NCBI GenBank assembly: GCA_023129815.1
Contig: JAGMBH010000025.1
Coordinates: forward strand, 1-8,531
Reading direction: 5' to 3'
Source of the DNA: Dehalococcoidia bacterium
Lineage (GTDB): Bacteria; Chloroflexota; Dehalococcoidia; GIF9; AB-539-J10
Length of the DNA: 8,531 bases
The position numbers and the translations under genes are program-made. Numbering within the stretch: position 1 is the first letter of the stretch; every line of letters begins with the position of its first letter. This document shows, piece by piece, positions 1 to 5,330 of the stretch. The notes beneath the pieces are model-generated. The model worked only from the letters and a program-made list of their open reading frames with translations, was not told the origin of the DNA and made no database searches.

Positions 1-536
1 AAGCAGGCAAGGATAAACTTCCACAGAGGAAACTTAGCTGAGCCGGCAACAATCCCGATGAGGTCAAAAATAAGTACCGGCAACAAGGCAAAAAGGAAGA
101 TGGCAAAGCTCCCATACCTCTTCATCCAGAATTCAGCCTTGTTGTATTTTTCTGAATATTTATCGAGGATTATCTTTCTCCCCAAATAGCCAACAACATA
201 GCTGCTCAGTTCCCCTAAAGTAGCACCTACTGTAGCTACCACTCCAAGCAATAAGGGATCGAATAACGGTTCTAAAGTTAAGGGATCTAAAGCTGCTCCT
301 GCCCCTATTATGACTGCTTCCCAGGGAAGGGGAAAAAGGATGGTGACACAGGAAAGGGATATTAAGAAAATCCCGAGATAGCCATAAGCCAGAAATTTCT
401 CCAAATCCAGATAAGAGCGGGCAAGGAAAAAAATCGCTGCGGATAAAGCAAAGACCAAAATAAAAGCTGATATTTGGAAAGACTTGCGAGTTACAATTTT
501 CTCCCGAAGGAACTGAACTTTAGAAGCAATGCTCAT
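1..536 (-). CDS. VTT-domain (DedA/SNARE-associated-like) membrane protein, 3' end cut off by window
   Basis: I translated the minus strand from the ATG at 534-536; it stays open to the window edge, giving about 178 residues with the C-terminus missing. After a basic start (MSIASKVQFLREK) there is a hydrophobic segment at about residues 21-40, a second at about 51-80 containing the re-entrant-like FPLPWEAVIIGAGAAL, a third at about 95-115 (GVVATVGATLGELSSYVVGY), and YGSFAIFLFALLPVLIFD...GIVAGSAKFPLWKF at about 143-176. This order, with Gly- and Pro-rich half-helices followed by YG...P...AG, is that of the VTT (VMP1/TMEM41/TVP38, DedA-type) family. These are inner-membrane proteins, and some relatives act as lipid scramblases or flippases. 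The substrate cannot be inferred here. The upstream GGACAAG is a weak ribosome-binding site. The gene is divergent from the lipoprotein gene. Family assignment is fairly sure; function is not. Confidence 0.85.
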   Translation of the reverse strand, partial: MSIASKVQFLREKIVTRKSFQISAFILVFALSAAIFFLARSYLDLEKFLAYGYLGIFLISLSCVTILFPLPWEAVIIGAGAALDPLTLEPLFDPLLLGVVATVGATLGELSSYVVGYLGRKIILDKYSEKYNKAEFWMKRYGSFAIFLFALLPVLIFDLIGIVAGSAKFPLWKFILAC

Positions 537-600
537 CTTGTCCAAACTATACCATAGTCTTTGTCGTTTCTCGCCTAGGTTTGGGACAAGCCCTGACAGG

Positions 601-639
601 AAAGGAGGCAATGACAAGGAACGAAATCACATATCACTA
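601..639 (+). other. Nine-codon ORF with a perfect Shine-Dalgarno site (possible leader peptide or chance)
   Basis: AAAGGAGG at 601-608 is followed two bases later by ATG at 611, opening a reading frame of only nine codons (MTRNEITYH) that stops at 638-640. The Shine-Dalgarno match is the best in the divergent gap, but the spacing is very short. It lies about 100 bases before the putative lipoprotein gene. I cannot say whether it is a leader peptide, a decayed gene start or coincidence. Confidence 0.2.
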
Positions 640-650
640 AGAATGATATG
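630..650. repeat. Perfect 7-bp inverted repeat with 7-nt spacer in the divergent intergenic region
   Basis: CATATCA (630-636) and TGATATG (644-650) are perfect reverse complements separated by CTAAGAA. The 21-base element sits between the divergent starts of the VTT membrane protein and the putative lipoprotein gene, so an operator for a dimeric regulator is one reading. The arms are AT-rich, so a chance palindrome is also possible. Confidence 0.4.
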
Positions 651-742
651 CACGGCTACAATGCCTCTAAGCTGCCTAGTTATGATACAATAGTCTCACT
701 ACGATCAAACTGAATTTAAGCTGATAAAAAGGAAGACTGCGG

Positions 743-761
743 TGGAGATATTTCATCTCCA
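743..761. repeat. Perfect 7-bp hairpin just upstream of the annotated TTG start
   Basis: TGGAGAT (743-749) and ATCTCCA (755-761) can pair perfectly around the five-base loop ATTTC. The hairpin ends 11 bases before the TTG start of the putative lipoprotein gene. If translation starts further upstream, as the hydrophobic reading frame suggests, the hairpin lies inside the signal-peptide codons. It contains a GGAG that could be a sequestered ribosome-binding site; that role is inference. Confidence 0.4.
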
Positions 762-772
762 TAATTGTAAGC

Positions 773-1279
773 TTGGTGATTTCCTTTGGTTGCGCCCCAC
801 AGGGAGCTAGACCACCGCTGACTGGCGAAGAAATGAAGCGGATAATCGAGGTAGAAGCTGTTGACCAAACATTGAATCATCACTATCAAGCTTTCTGGGC
901 AAAGGAGGAATTCTCGGAGCTTTTGGCTGATAAGGCTGGATTAAAGAATGATTTCATAGCAAAATTCAATAAAAACCTCGCCAAACACAATTTAGAGGCC
1001 CAAAATTTCGAATTTTCTTTTGACCAAACAAGCCATTCAACTGTGGCTAAATGTAAAATTTATGGTGCCATTTCCAAGAGCGGAAACAATTACCGAGCTC
1101 GATTCGAATGGTTTTTGAATCCTCTAGGATTAGACTTCATCAGCAATGATTTTAAGAAATCTCAAAGAGTGCTCTCCTGGGAAGGAGACATCGGCAGTAT
1201 TTCAACCACCATCAACCTTGAATTCCCTAGTCCAATTAACCACTGTCATGCACATGTTTGGTGGGAGCTCTCTCCGTAG
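773..1279 (+). CDS. Unrecognised small protein, probable secreted lipoprotein; start uncertain
   Basis: I do not recognise this 168-residue product. From the TTG at 773 it begins MVISFGCAPQG, which looks like the tail of a lipoprotein signal peptide (SFG followed by Cys7). The same frame is open upstream to a TAA at 725-727 and encodes WRYFISIIVSLVISFGC, a good basic and hydrophobic signal segment, but no ATG, GTG or TTG lies within it. CTG at 737 or an ATH codon at 755-766 would be needed. The mature part is charged and mixed alpha/beta, with an E-rich helix (about 18-60), a beta-rich half, and a C-terminus of SPINHCHAHVWWELSP whose His/Cys cluster could bind metal. No catalytic family is evident. 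The MBL-fold hydrolase gene starts 37 bases downstream on the same strand, so co-transcription is possible. Coding is likely; function is unknown. Confidence 0.65.
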   Translation: MVISFGCAPQGARPPLTGEEMKRIIEVEAVDQTLNHHYQAFWAKEEFSELLADKAGLKNDFIAKFNKNLAKHNLEAQNFEFSFDQTSHSTVAKCKIYGAISKSGNNYRARFEWFLNPLGLDFISNDFKKSQRVLSWEGDIGSISTTINLEFPSPINHCHAHVWWELSP

Positions 1280-1316
1280 ATAAACCAACAAGCCATATTA
1301 AAGAGAGGATAAAAGA

Positions 1317-1958
1317 ATGAAGATTACAATTGTTTACGACAACGAAGTAAAGAAAGAGGAGCTAAAGGCAGATTGGGGATTTTCCGCTCTTATAGAAAAT
1401 GAAAAGGCGTCGCCAATTCTGTTTGACACCGGTGCCAATGGTCCCATTCTGCTACACAATATGAAAGAACTAAATATTGACCCCAAAAATATAGGGATAA
1501 TAGTGATCTCACATGCTCATTGGGACCACATTGGAGGGCTTTCTGAGATTCTCAAACAAAATGAAACAGCAGAGCTTTACATCCCGAGCTCACTTCATAT
1601 AAGCACCCCGGGTAGGAAAGTAACCATAGTTAAAGAGACTATTCAAATTTGCCAAGATGTCTGGTCCACTGGCGAACTCGCAGGCGTAGAGCAATCTTTG
1701 GCACTCAAGACGGGCAAGGGAATATTCGTGGTAATGGGTTGCTCTCACCCGGGAGTGGGGAATATCCTGAAGGCTGCCTCAAGGTTTGGAAAGCTCTATG
1801 GAATCGCCGGCGGGTTTCATGGATTTCGTGACTTCAAGGCTTTAGATGTCTTATCCCTAATTTACCCCTGTCATTGCACCCAATATAAAAGGGAGATAAG
1901 AGAGCTATTTAAGGATAAAGCTTTGGAATGTGGAGCCGGATTGGTAATCCAATTGTAG
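1317..1958 (+). CDS. Metallo-beta-lactamase-fold metal-dependent hydrolase (COG1237-like)
   Basis: This 213-residue protein carries the MBL-fold signature: LFDTGA (35-40), ISHAHWDHIGGL (64-75, metal ligands His66, His68, Asp70, His71), MGCSHPGVGNIL (140-151, His144) and GIAGGFHGF (162-170, His168), then a final strand with PCHCT (184-188). The GCSHPG and GGFH pair is typical of the COG1237 group, related to the archaeal enzyme named for methanopterin biosynthesis (dihydropterin-ribofuranosyl-aminobenzene phosphate synthase-like). The actual substrate of this member cannot be deduced. It is compact, because relatives commonly have a longer insert between the HxHxDH strand and GCSHPG. The start has AGAGAGGA seven bases upstream. 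No signal peptide is present, so it is cytoplasmic. The stop lies 1 bp from the convergent yggS stop. Confidence 0.9.
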   Translation: MKITIVYDNEVKKEELKADWGFSALIENEKASPILFDTGANGPILLHNMKELNIDPKNIGIIVISHAHWDHIGGLSEILKQNETAELYIPSSLHISTPGRKVTIVKETIQICQDVWSTGELAGVEQSLALKTGKGIFVVMGCSHPGVGNILKAASRFGKLYGIAGGFHGFRDFKALDVLSLIYPCHCTQYKREIRELFKDKALECGAGLVIQL

Positions 1959-1959
1959 C

Positions 1960-2646
1960 TTATGAGCTTCCGTAATCTCTTTCTCCAAAAATCTTAGTTC
2001 CTATTCTGACTATATTGGCACCTTCTTCTATGGCAATTTTATAGGAGTTTGTCATCCCCATGGAAAGATATTTCATCTCTACATTGGGTAAATCAAGCCC
2101 CTTAATCCTTTCAAATATCTTTCTTGTCTCCACAAAATAAGGTCTGGCATCTTCAGGGTTTCCAAAACGAGGTCCCATAGTCATAAGTCCCATTACTTTG
2201 ATGTTCCTGAGGTTTGAGACATCTCTTACTAATTGCTCCGCGTCCTCCGGGAATACCCCTGATTTTTGTTCTTCTCGACCGCTATTTATCTCAATTAATA
2301 CTGGCATTACTTTGCCAATTTGAGCACATCTCCTATCAATTTCCTTTGCTATTTCCAAAGAATCAACGGTTTCTATCATATCGAACATTTCCACCGTTTT
2401 TCTTCTTACATTATGCTTCTGAAGGGTTCCAATGAAATGCCATCTTGCTCTCTTCCCTACCACTTCATACGCCTTTTTTGCTTCCTGGACGTAATTTTCC
2501 CCGATGATTTTTACTCCTGCCTGAACCGCTTGCAGTATCTCCTCAGGCGTCCTTGCTTTCGCTGCTGCTACCAATTCAATACCATTTGGCAATTCAGCCA
2601 ATATCCTTTGAATGTTTTGTTTAATCAACGCAGCCACATCTACCAT
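1960..2646 (-). CDS. yggS: YggS family pyridoxal-phosphate homeostasis protein (PLPBP/PROSC)
   Basis: This 228-residue protein has the full length of the YggS/PROSC family, a single TIM-barrel PLP-binding protein involved in vitamin B6 and amino-acid homeostasis with no clear enzymatic activity. PLP would be held by Lys30 in VAAAKARTPEE. Other family blocks are IGENYVQE (48-55), WHFIGTLQKHNVRR (69-82), IEINSGREEQKSGV (118-131), MGLMTMGP (152-159), SMGMTNSY (195-202) and the phosphate-binding IVRIGTKIFGER (212-223). The usual family wording around the last motif is SMGM-S-x-D; here it is SMGMTNSY, a mild divergence. The ATG at 2644-2646 has no clear Shine-Dalgarno site. The coiled-coil/transglutaminase-like gene ends 54 bases upstream on the same strand, so the two may be co-transcribed. 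Confidence 0.95.
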   Translation of the reverse strand: MVDVAALIKQNIQRILAELPNGIELVAAAKARTPEEILQAVQAGVKIIGENYVQEAKKAYEVVGKRARWHFIGTLQKHNVRRKTVEMFDMIETVDSLEIAKEIDRRCAQIGKVMPVLIEINSGREEQKSGVFPEDAEQLVRDVSNLRNIKVMGLMTMGPRFGNPEDARPYFVETRKIFERIKGLDLPNVEMKYLSMGMTNSYKIAIEEGANIVRIGTKIFGERDYGSS

Positions 2647-2700
2647 CCAAACTTACAGCTTTATCTGCACTCTCAGAGCTTTGATTGTCTTAGTGATAAC

Positions 2701-3324
2701 TCAATCAAAATAGCCCCAGAACCAAAATCTGTCAGTTTGAGGATCGATATAATAGAACTTGTTACCGATAAAGCAACCATTCTTAAGATGATACCCATTG
2801 TCCCTAGCAACTAGAGTTACGGACATCACATAGCCATCATCATAAGCATGAGCCTGCAACATGCGCGCAAAATCTTCGCAATCAAACTGATTAGGGATAT
2901 ACCTGTTACTATCGGTATCATCCTGCGAAAGCCAAAGTACCAACTCTTCTTCGCTTCGGAATTCTCTGAGGGGCCTCCCTGGTCCGGGTTTTGTTTTGTA
3001 AGCATCTTTCCAATACGCTATTTGCCATTGGAGATCTGCTATAGCATCCTCCTCTTCCGCTCCCTTTTTACTCATGACTTGATACTGATACTCCAAGGCC
3101 ACATATTGATGCTCCAAATCTTCATACTGATGGCTTAGGTAATCACATTGTTGGCCTAGGTGGTCATATTTTGAATTCAATTGCTCATATTTGTAGCTTA
3201 ATTCAGTGTATGAAGTCTGGATTTGCTGTAACTCCTGCTTAACATCGGCATACTGGATACCACCAAATACACCTCCTCCCACCAGCGAAGCTCCCAAAAC
3301 AGAAATCACAATGGTTTTTTTCAT
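2701..3324 (-). CDS. Membrane-anchored coiled-coil protein with transglutaminase-like cysteine domain
   Basis: This 207-residue protein has three parts. Residues 1-25 form a basic start and a Gly-rich hydrophobic segment, an uncleaved anchor or signal peptide. Residues 30-110 are a coiled coil with a strict heptad: Tyr (one Cys) at 39, 46, 53, 60, 67, 74, 81 and Leu (last Met) at 42, 49, 56, 63, 70, 77, 84. The C-terminal domain (about 118-207) has QFDCEDFARML (Cys149), DNGYHLKNGC (His179) and KFYYIDPQTD (Asp194), the Cys-His-Asp order of transglutaminase-like cysteine peptidases, ending in the aromatic tail FWFWGYFD. It probably acts outside the membrane on an unknown cell-envelope substrate. 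The start is supported by GGGAGA at 3332-3337, with seven bases before the ATG. The papain-like triad is inferred from motif order, without an alignment. Confidence 0.8.
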   Translation of the reverse strand: MKKTIVISVLGASLVGGGVFGGIQYADVKQELQQIQTSYTELSYKYEQLNSKYDHLGQQCDYLSHQYEDLEHQYVALEYQYQVMSKKGAEEEDAIADLQWQIAYWKDAYKTKPGPGRPLREFRSEEELVLWLSQDDTDSNRYIPNQFDCEDFARMLQAHAYDDGYVMSVTLVARDNGYHLKNGCFIGNKFYYIDPQTDRFWFWGYFD

Positions 3325-3535
3325 AATTGTGTCTCCCTAATCCCTTTATTTCGTATTATCTTAGTTGCCGCTTATCAGTCTGCTAGTTAGGACAAGAGCC
3401 AAGGATTTCCCTTTTAAACATAGACCATCGTTATAGCACCACTCTCCACATCCCGTTCTCTAGATATAACCCCAAACCATAGTTGCGCTTGATTTGCGAA
3501 CTGAGAAAAGGTTGAGGTTGATTTCATATTTAATG

Positions 3536-3608
3536 TGAGCCGCCAGGGACTCGAACCCTGAACCGGCTGATTAAGAGTCAGCTGCTCTTCCAATTGAGCT
3601 AGCGGCCC
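3536..3608 (-). tRNA. tRNA-Lys (anticodon CTT)
   Basis: The minus strand folds into a full 73-base cloverleaf. The acceptor GGGCCGC pairs with GCGGCTC, the D stem is GCTC/GAGC, the anticodon stem is GCTGA/TCAGC around CTCTTAA, and the T arm is CAGGG-TTCGAGT-CCCTG. The anticodon CTT (3573-3575 on the plus strand as AAG) reads the Lys codon AAG. The 3' CCA is not encoded. Confidence 0.97.
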
Positions 3609-3622
3609 ACAAGTAAATAGAT

Positions 3623-3650
3623 ATTATCACTGGAAAGGGATAGAAGACAA
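3623..3650 (-). promoter_or_regulatory. Probable tRNA-Lys promoter
   Basis: On the minus strand, TTGTCT (plus 3645-3650) is separated by 16 bases from GATAAT (plus 3623-3628). The tRNA 5' end lies 14 bases beyond the -10 element, which suits a short tRNA leader. Both hexamers are close to the sigma-70-type consensus. Confidence 0.65.
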
Positions 3651-3687
3651 GGTTAGGAACAAAGAGATTACTTAGAGACCTCGTTTT

Positions 3688-3785
3688 TGTCATTCGGAGC
3701 CCTATGGGCGAAGAATCTCTTATTAGACTCTTCGCGGAGCTTGTCCTGAGTGTTATGAGATCCTTCGCTTCGCTCAGGATGACAG
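3688..3785. repeat. Dispersed palindromic repeat, copy 1
   Basis: The element starts TGTCATTC and ends GGATGACAG, so its ends are inverted repeats, and it contains nested GCGAAG/CTTCGC palindromes. Positions 3726-3785 match the reverse complement of 5911-5970 over 60 bases without gaps, with seven differences by hand alignment. A further TGACA-ending fragment follows to about 3803. Short repeats with this TGTCATTCTGAGCG-type sequence are scattered between genes in many environmental bacteria, including Chloroflexota. No coding capacity is seen. It is probably a non-autonomous miniature element. Confidence 0.75.
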
Positions 3786-3830
3786 CGAAGGACTCAGAGT
3801 GACAATTTAACTGTTAACAAACAGGTTAGG

Positions 3831-3869
3831 AATAAACAAACCTCCTCCTGCCTTTGAGACAAGAGGAGG
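3831..3869 (-). terminator. Rho-independent terminator of the SIMPL lipoprotein gene
   Basis: On the minus strand, CCTCCTC (plus 3863-3869) pairs with GAGGAGG (plus 3841-3847), and the stem is followed by TTTGTTTATT. It lies 23 bases beyond the stop of the minus-strand gene at 3893. The seven-pair GC-rich stem followed by a U-rich tract is the classic arrangement. Confidence 0.8.
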
Positions 3870-3892
3870 CAAAAAGCTAATCTCGCGGCGAG

Positions 3893-4651
3893 TTAAATTA
3901 TGGCATAGGCTATCTGAATGGTGACCGTAATTTTCAACTCCCCAAGGCTTATGGGGGTCTCAGGGGCAGGCATGGGAACTGCCTCAGCTTCAGGAAGACC
4001 TCTAACAACCGGCGGCAAATAAGTAGCACCCTCGGAAATATAAGTGGGCTTACCCAGCTTAACATCGGCTAAATCAGCTAACTGTAATGCTTTGTCTTTA
4101 GCATCCTTCACCGCTTTAGCTCGCGCCTCTTCATAGTATGGAGTTGGGTCATCCACACTAAAGCTTATCCCCTGAATCTGAGTAAGGTCACCGCCAACTT
4201 CGGCTACAGCATCAATAATATCCCCAACTTTGTCCATCTCTCTTATCTTGGCAACCACTATATTGGTCACTCGGTAGCCAATGATTTCCTCCTCATCTTT
4301 CTCTCTAATCCATCTTGTCACGGGATAGATGCTGAATCGCTGTGTTTGGATATCCTTCTCAGCCACGCCATTATCTTTCAATGCTACCACCACTTTATCC
4401 ATGGCTTCGCTTGCCTGTGTTTGAGCCTCGGCTACTGTATCCGCACGAGCCTCAACTCCAAGGCGCAGCTCAGCTATATCGGGAACTGCCATTGCTTCCC
4501 CCTGACCAGTAACCCATATTCCAGTATTTTGCTGCTGCGCTACAGGAACAACATCTGGACTAGCTTCCCACCCCGGTATACTAGTGCAGCCAGCAGCACC
4601 CAATGCCAGCATTACTATCAAACAAGGAATTAACCACCTACTCCTCTTCAT
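3893..4651 (-). CDS. SIMPL-domain (DUF541) lipoprotein
   Basis: From the ATG at 4649-4651 the product is 252 residues. An upstream in-frame ATG at 4666 would add five residues, but it overlaps the AAAGGGGG ribosome-binding site (4656-4663) that serves the 4651 start, so I prefer 4651. A type II signal peptide (KRSRWLIPCLIVMLALGAAGC) places the lipid-modified Cys at residue 22. The mature part has the DUF541/SIMPL layout: GIWVTGQGEAMAVPDIAELRLGVEA, an alpha-helical AEAQTQASEAMDKVVVALKDNGV, DIQTQRFSIYPV, then IIGYRVTNIVVAKI, the ARAKAVKDAKDKALQLADLA helix and the terminal ITVTIQIAYAI strand. SIMPL proteins are periplasmic or surface proteins of poorly defined role, so the molecular function remains unknown. 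A terminator follows, and the gene is divergent from the signal peptidase gene. Confidence 0.92.
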   Translation of the reverse strand: MKRSRWLIPCLIVMLALGAAGCTSIPGWEASPDVVPVAQQQNTGIWVTGQGEAMAVPDIAELRLGVEARADTVAEAQTQASEAMDKVVVALKDNGVAEKDIQTQRFSIYPVTRWIREKDEEEIIGYRVTNIVVAKIREMDKVGDIIDAVAEVGGDLTQIQGISFSVDDPTPYYEEARAKAVKDAKDKALQLADLADVKLGKPTYISEGATYLPPVVRGLPEAEAVPMPAPETPISLGELKITVTIQIAYAII

Positions 4652-4655
4652 ATAA

Positions 4656-4663
4656 CCCCCTTT
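4656..4663 (-). promoter_or_regulatory. Ribosome-binding site fixing the SIMPL gene start
   Basis: Read on the minus strand, AAAGGGGG precedes the ATG at 4651 by four bases. It overlaps the first codons that would follow the alternative ATG at 4666, which argues for the downstream start. Confidence 0.65.
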
Positions 4664-4719
4664 CATAAAAGTATCTTTACACTTATAGTATAACGACTAA
4701 ATTGACTTTTGGTTTATGG

Positions 4720-4725
4720 TAGAAT
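4720..4725 (+). promoter_or_regulatory. Candidate -10 element for the signal peptidase-pyrE operon
   Basis: TAGAAT lies 11 bases before the ATG at 4737 and is identical to the -10 of the tRNA-cluster promoter at 6049-6054. A TTGACT at 4702-4707 is only 12 bases upstream of it, too close for a standard -35 partner, so the -35 is unresolved. If TAGAAT is the -10, the mRNA would have a leader of only a few bases. Confidence 0.45.
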
Positions 4726-4736
4726 AGCTTTCATAA

Positions 4737-5330
4737 ATGAAAATCGCCCGCGAGATCGGCATAACCATCCTCATAGCTGTTGCTATCTTCGTTACCATTA
4801 AAGCCACCGTGCAAGGCTATCGGGTACAATATTCCTGTATGCTGCCAAACATTGAAGACGGTGAGTGGATTATGGTGAACAAAGCAAGTTATTTCTTCTC
4901 AGACCCCGAACGAGGAGAGGTAATTGTCTTCAATCCAGGTGAGGAGGTTGGGTCACAATACCCGTTCATCAAGCGAGTTATTGTCCTGCCCGGCGATACC
5001 GTGGAAATTAAGAATGGCACGGTTTTCATCAATGGTATTCCTATAAATGAACCTTATATCTTTCCAGAACCGTCACGACGCTATAAGAACTTTGGCCCAG
5101 AAAAAATGCTTGTTGACCAATATTTTGTTCTGGGAGACAATCGTAACAATAGCAATGATTCCCGTTCCTGGGGGCCAGTCTCCCGAGGTGACATTATCGG
5201 CAGGGCCTGGTTTGTTTACTGGCCACCGAGCAAATGGGGACTGGTAAAACATTACGGCTACCCGGAGTTAACTGAAGCAGGTGCGCTGGGAGCAGCAATC
5301 TGCAATTCAGTGGGAGGTGCACTTGAGTGA
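4737..5330 (+). CDS. lepB: Type I signal peptidase (S26 family) with Cys at the catalytic Ser position
   Basis: This 197-residue product has one N-terminal membrane segment (about residues 7-25) and then the S26 boxes. They are VQYSCMLPNIEDGEWIMVNK (30-49), RGEVIVF (59-65), PFIKRVIVLPGDTVEIKNG (76-94), GDNRNNSNDSRSWGPV (133-148) and DIIGRAWFVYWP. It would cleave signal peptides from exported preproteins at the outer face of the membrane. Lys79 fits the general base, and Asp141 and Arg143 fit the structural box. In the family motif S-M-x-P the Ser is the nucleophile; here the codon at 4836-4838 is TGT, so the motif is C-M-L-P with Cys34, and Ser33 is one residue earlier. There is no Shine-Dalgarno site before the ATG. 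The stop overlaps the pyrE start. Family assignment is secure; activity with Cys is uncertain. Confidence 0.93.
   Translation: MKIAREIGITILIAVAIFVTIKATVQGYRVQYSCMLPNIEDGEWIMVNKASYFFSDPERGEVIVFNPGEEVGSQYPFIKRVIVLPGDTVEIKNGTVFINGIPINEPYIFPEPSRRYKNFGPEKMLVDQYFVLGDNRNNSNDSRSWGPVSRGDIIGRAWFVYWPPSKWGLVKHYGYPELTEAGALGAAICNSVGGALE
5312..5317 (+). promoter_or_regulatory. Ribosome-binding site that sets the pyrE start at TTG 5323
   Basis: GGGAGG inside the last signal peptidase codons ends five bases before the TTG at 5323. The longer reading frame from GTG 5281 would add 14 residues (MRWEQQSAIQ...) that the PyrE family does not need and has no such site. Confidence 0.75.

Noticed and set aside
747..760. 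14-base string AGATATTTCATCTC shared with yggS coding sequence near 2066-2079
   Set aside because: Low-complexity AT-rich match, one copy inside a conserved coding region; most likely coincidence.
2320..2814. Long plus-strand open frame across yggS and the end of the coiled-coil gene
   Set aside because: It is antisense to two well-supported genes, spans their junction, and its translation (Cys/Phe/Tyr-rich) has no family features.
4702..4707. TTGACT as the -35 box of the signal peptidase promoter
   Set aside because: Only 12 bases separate it from TAGAAT, and at 16-18 bases downstream there is no convincing -10 hexamer.
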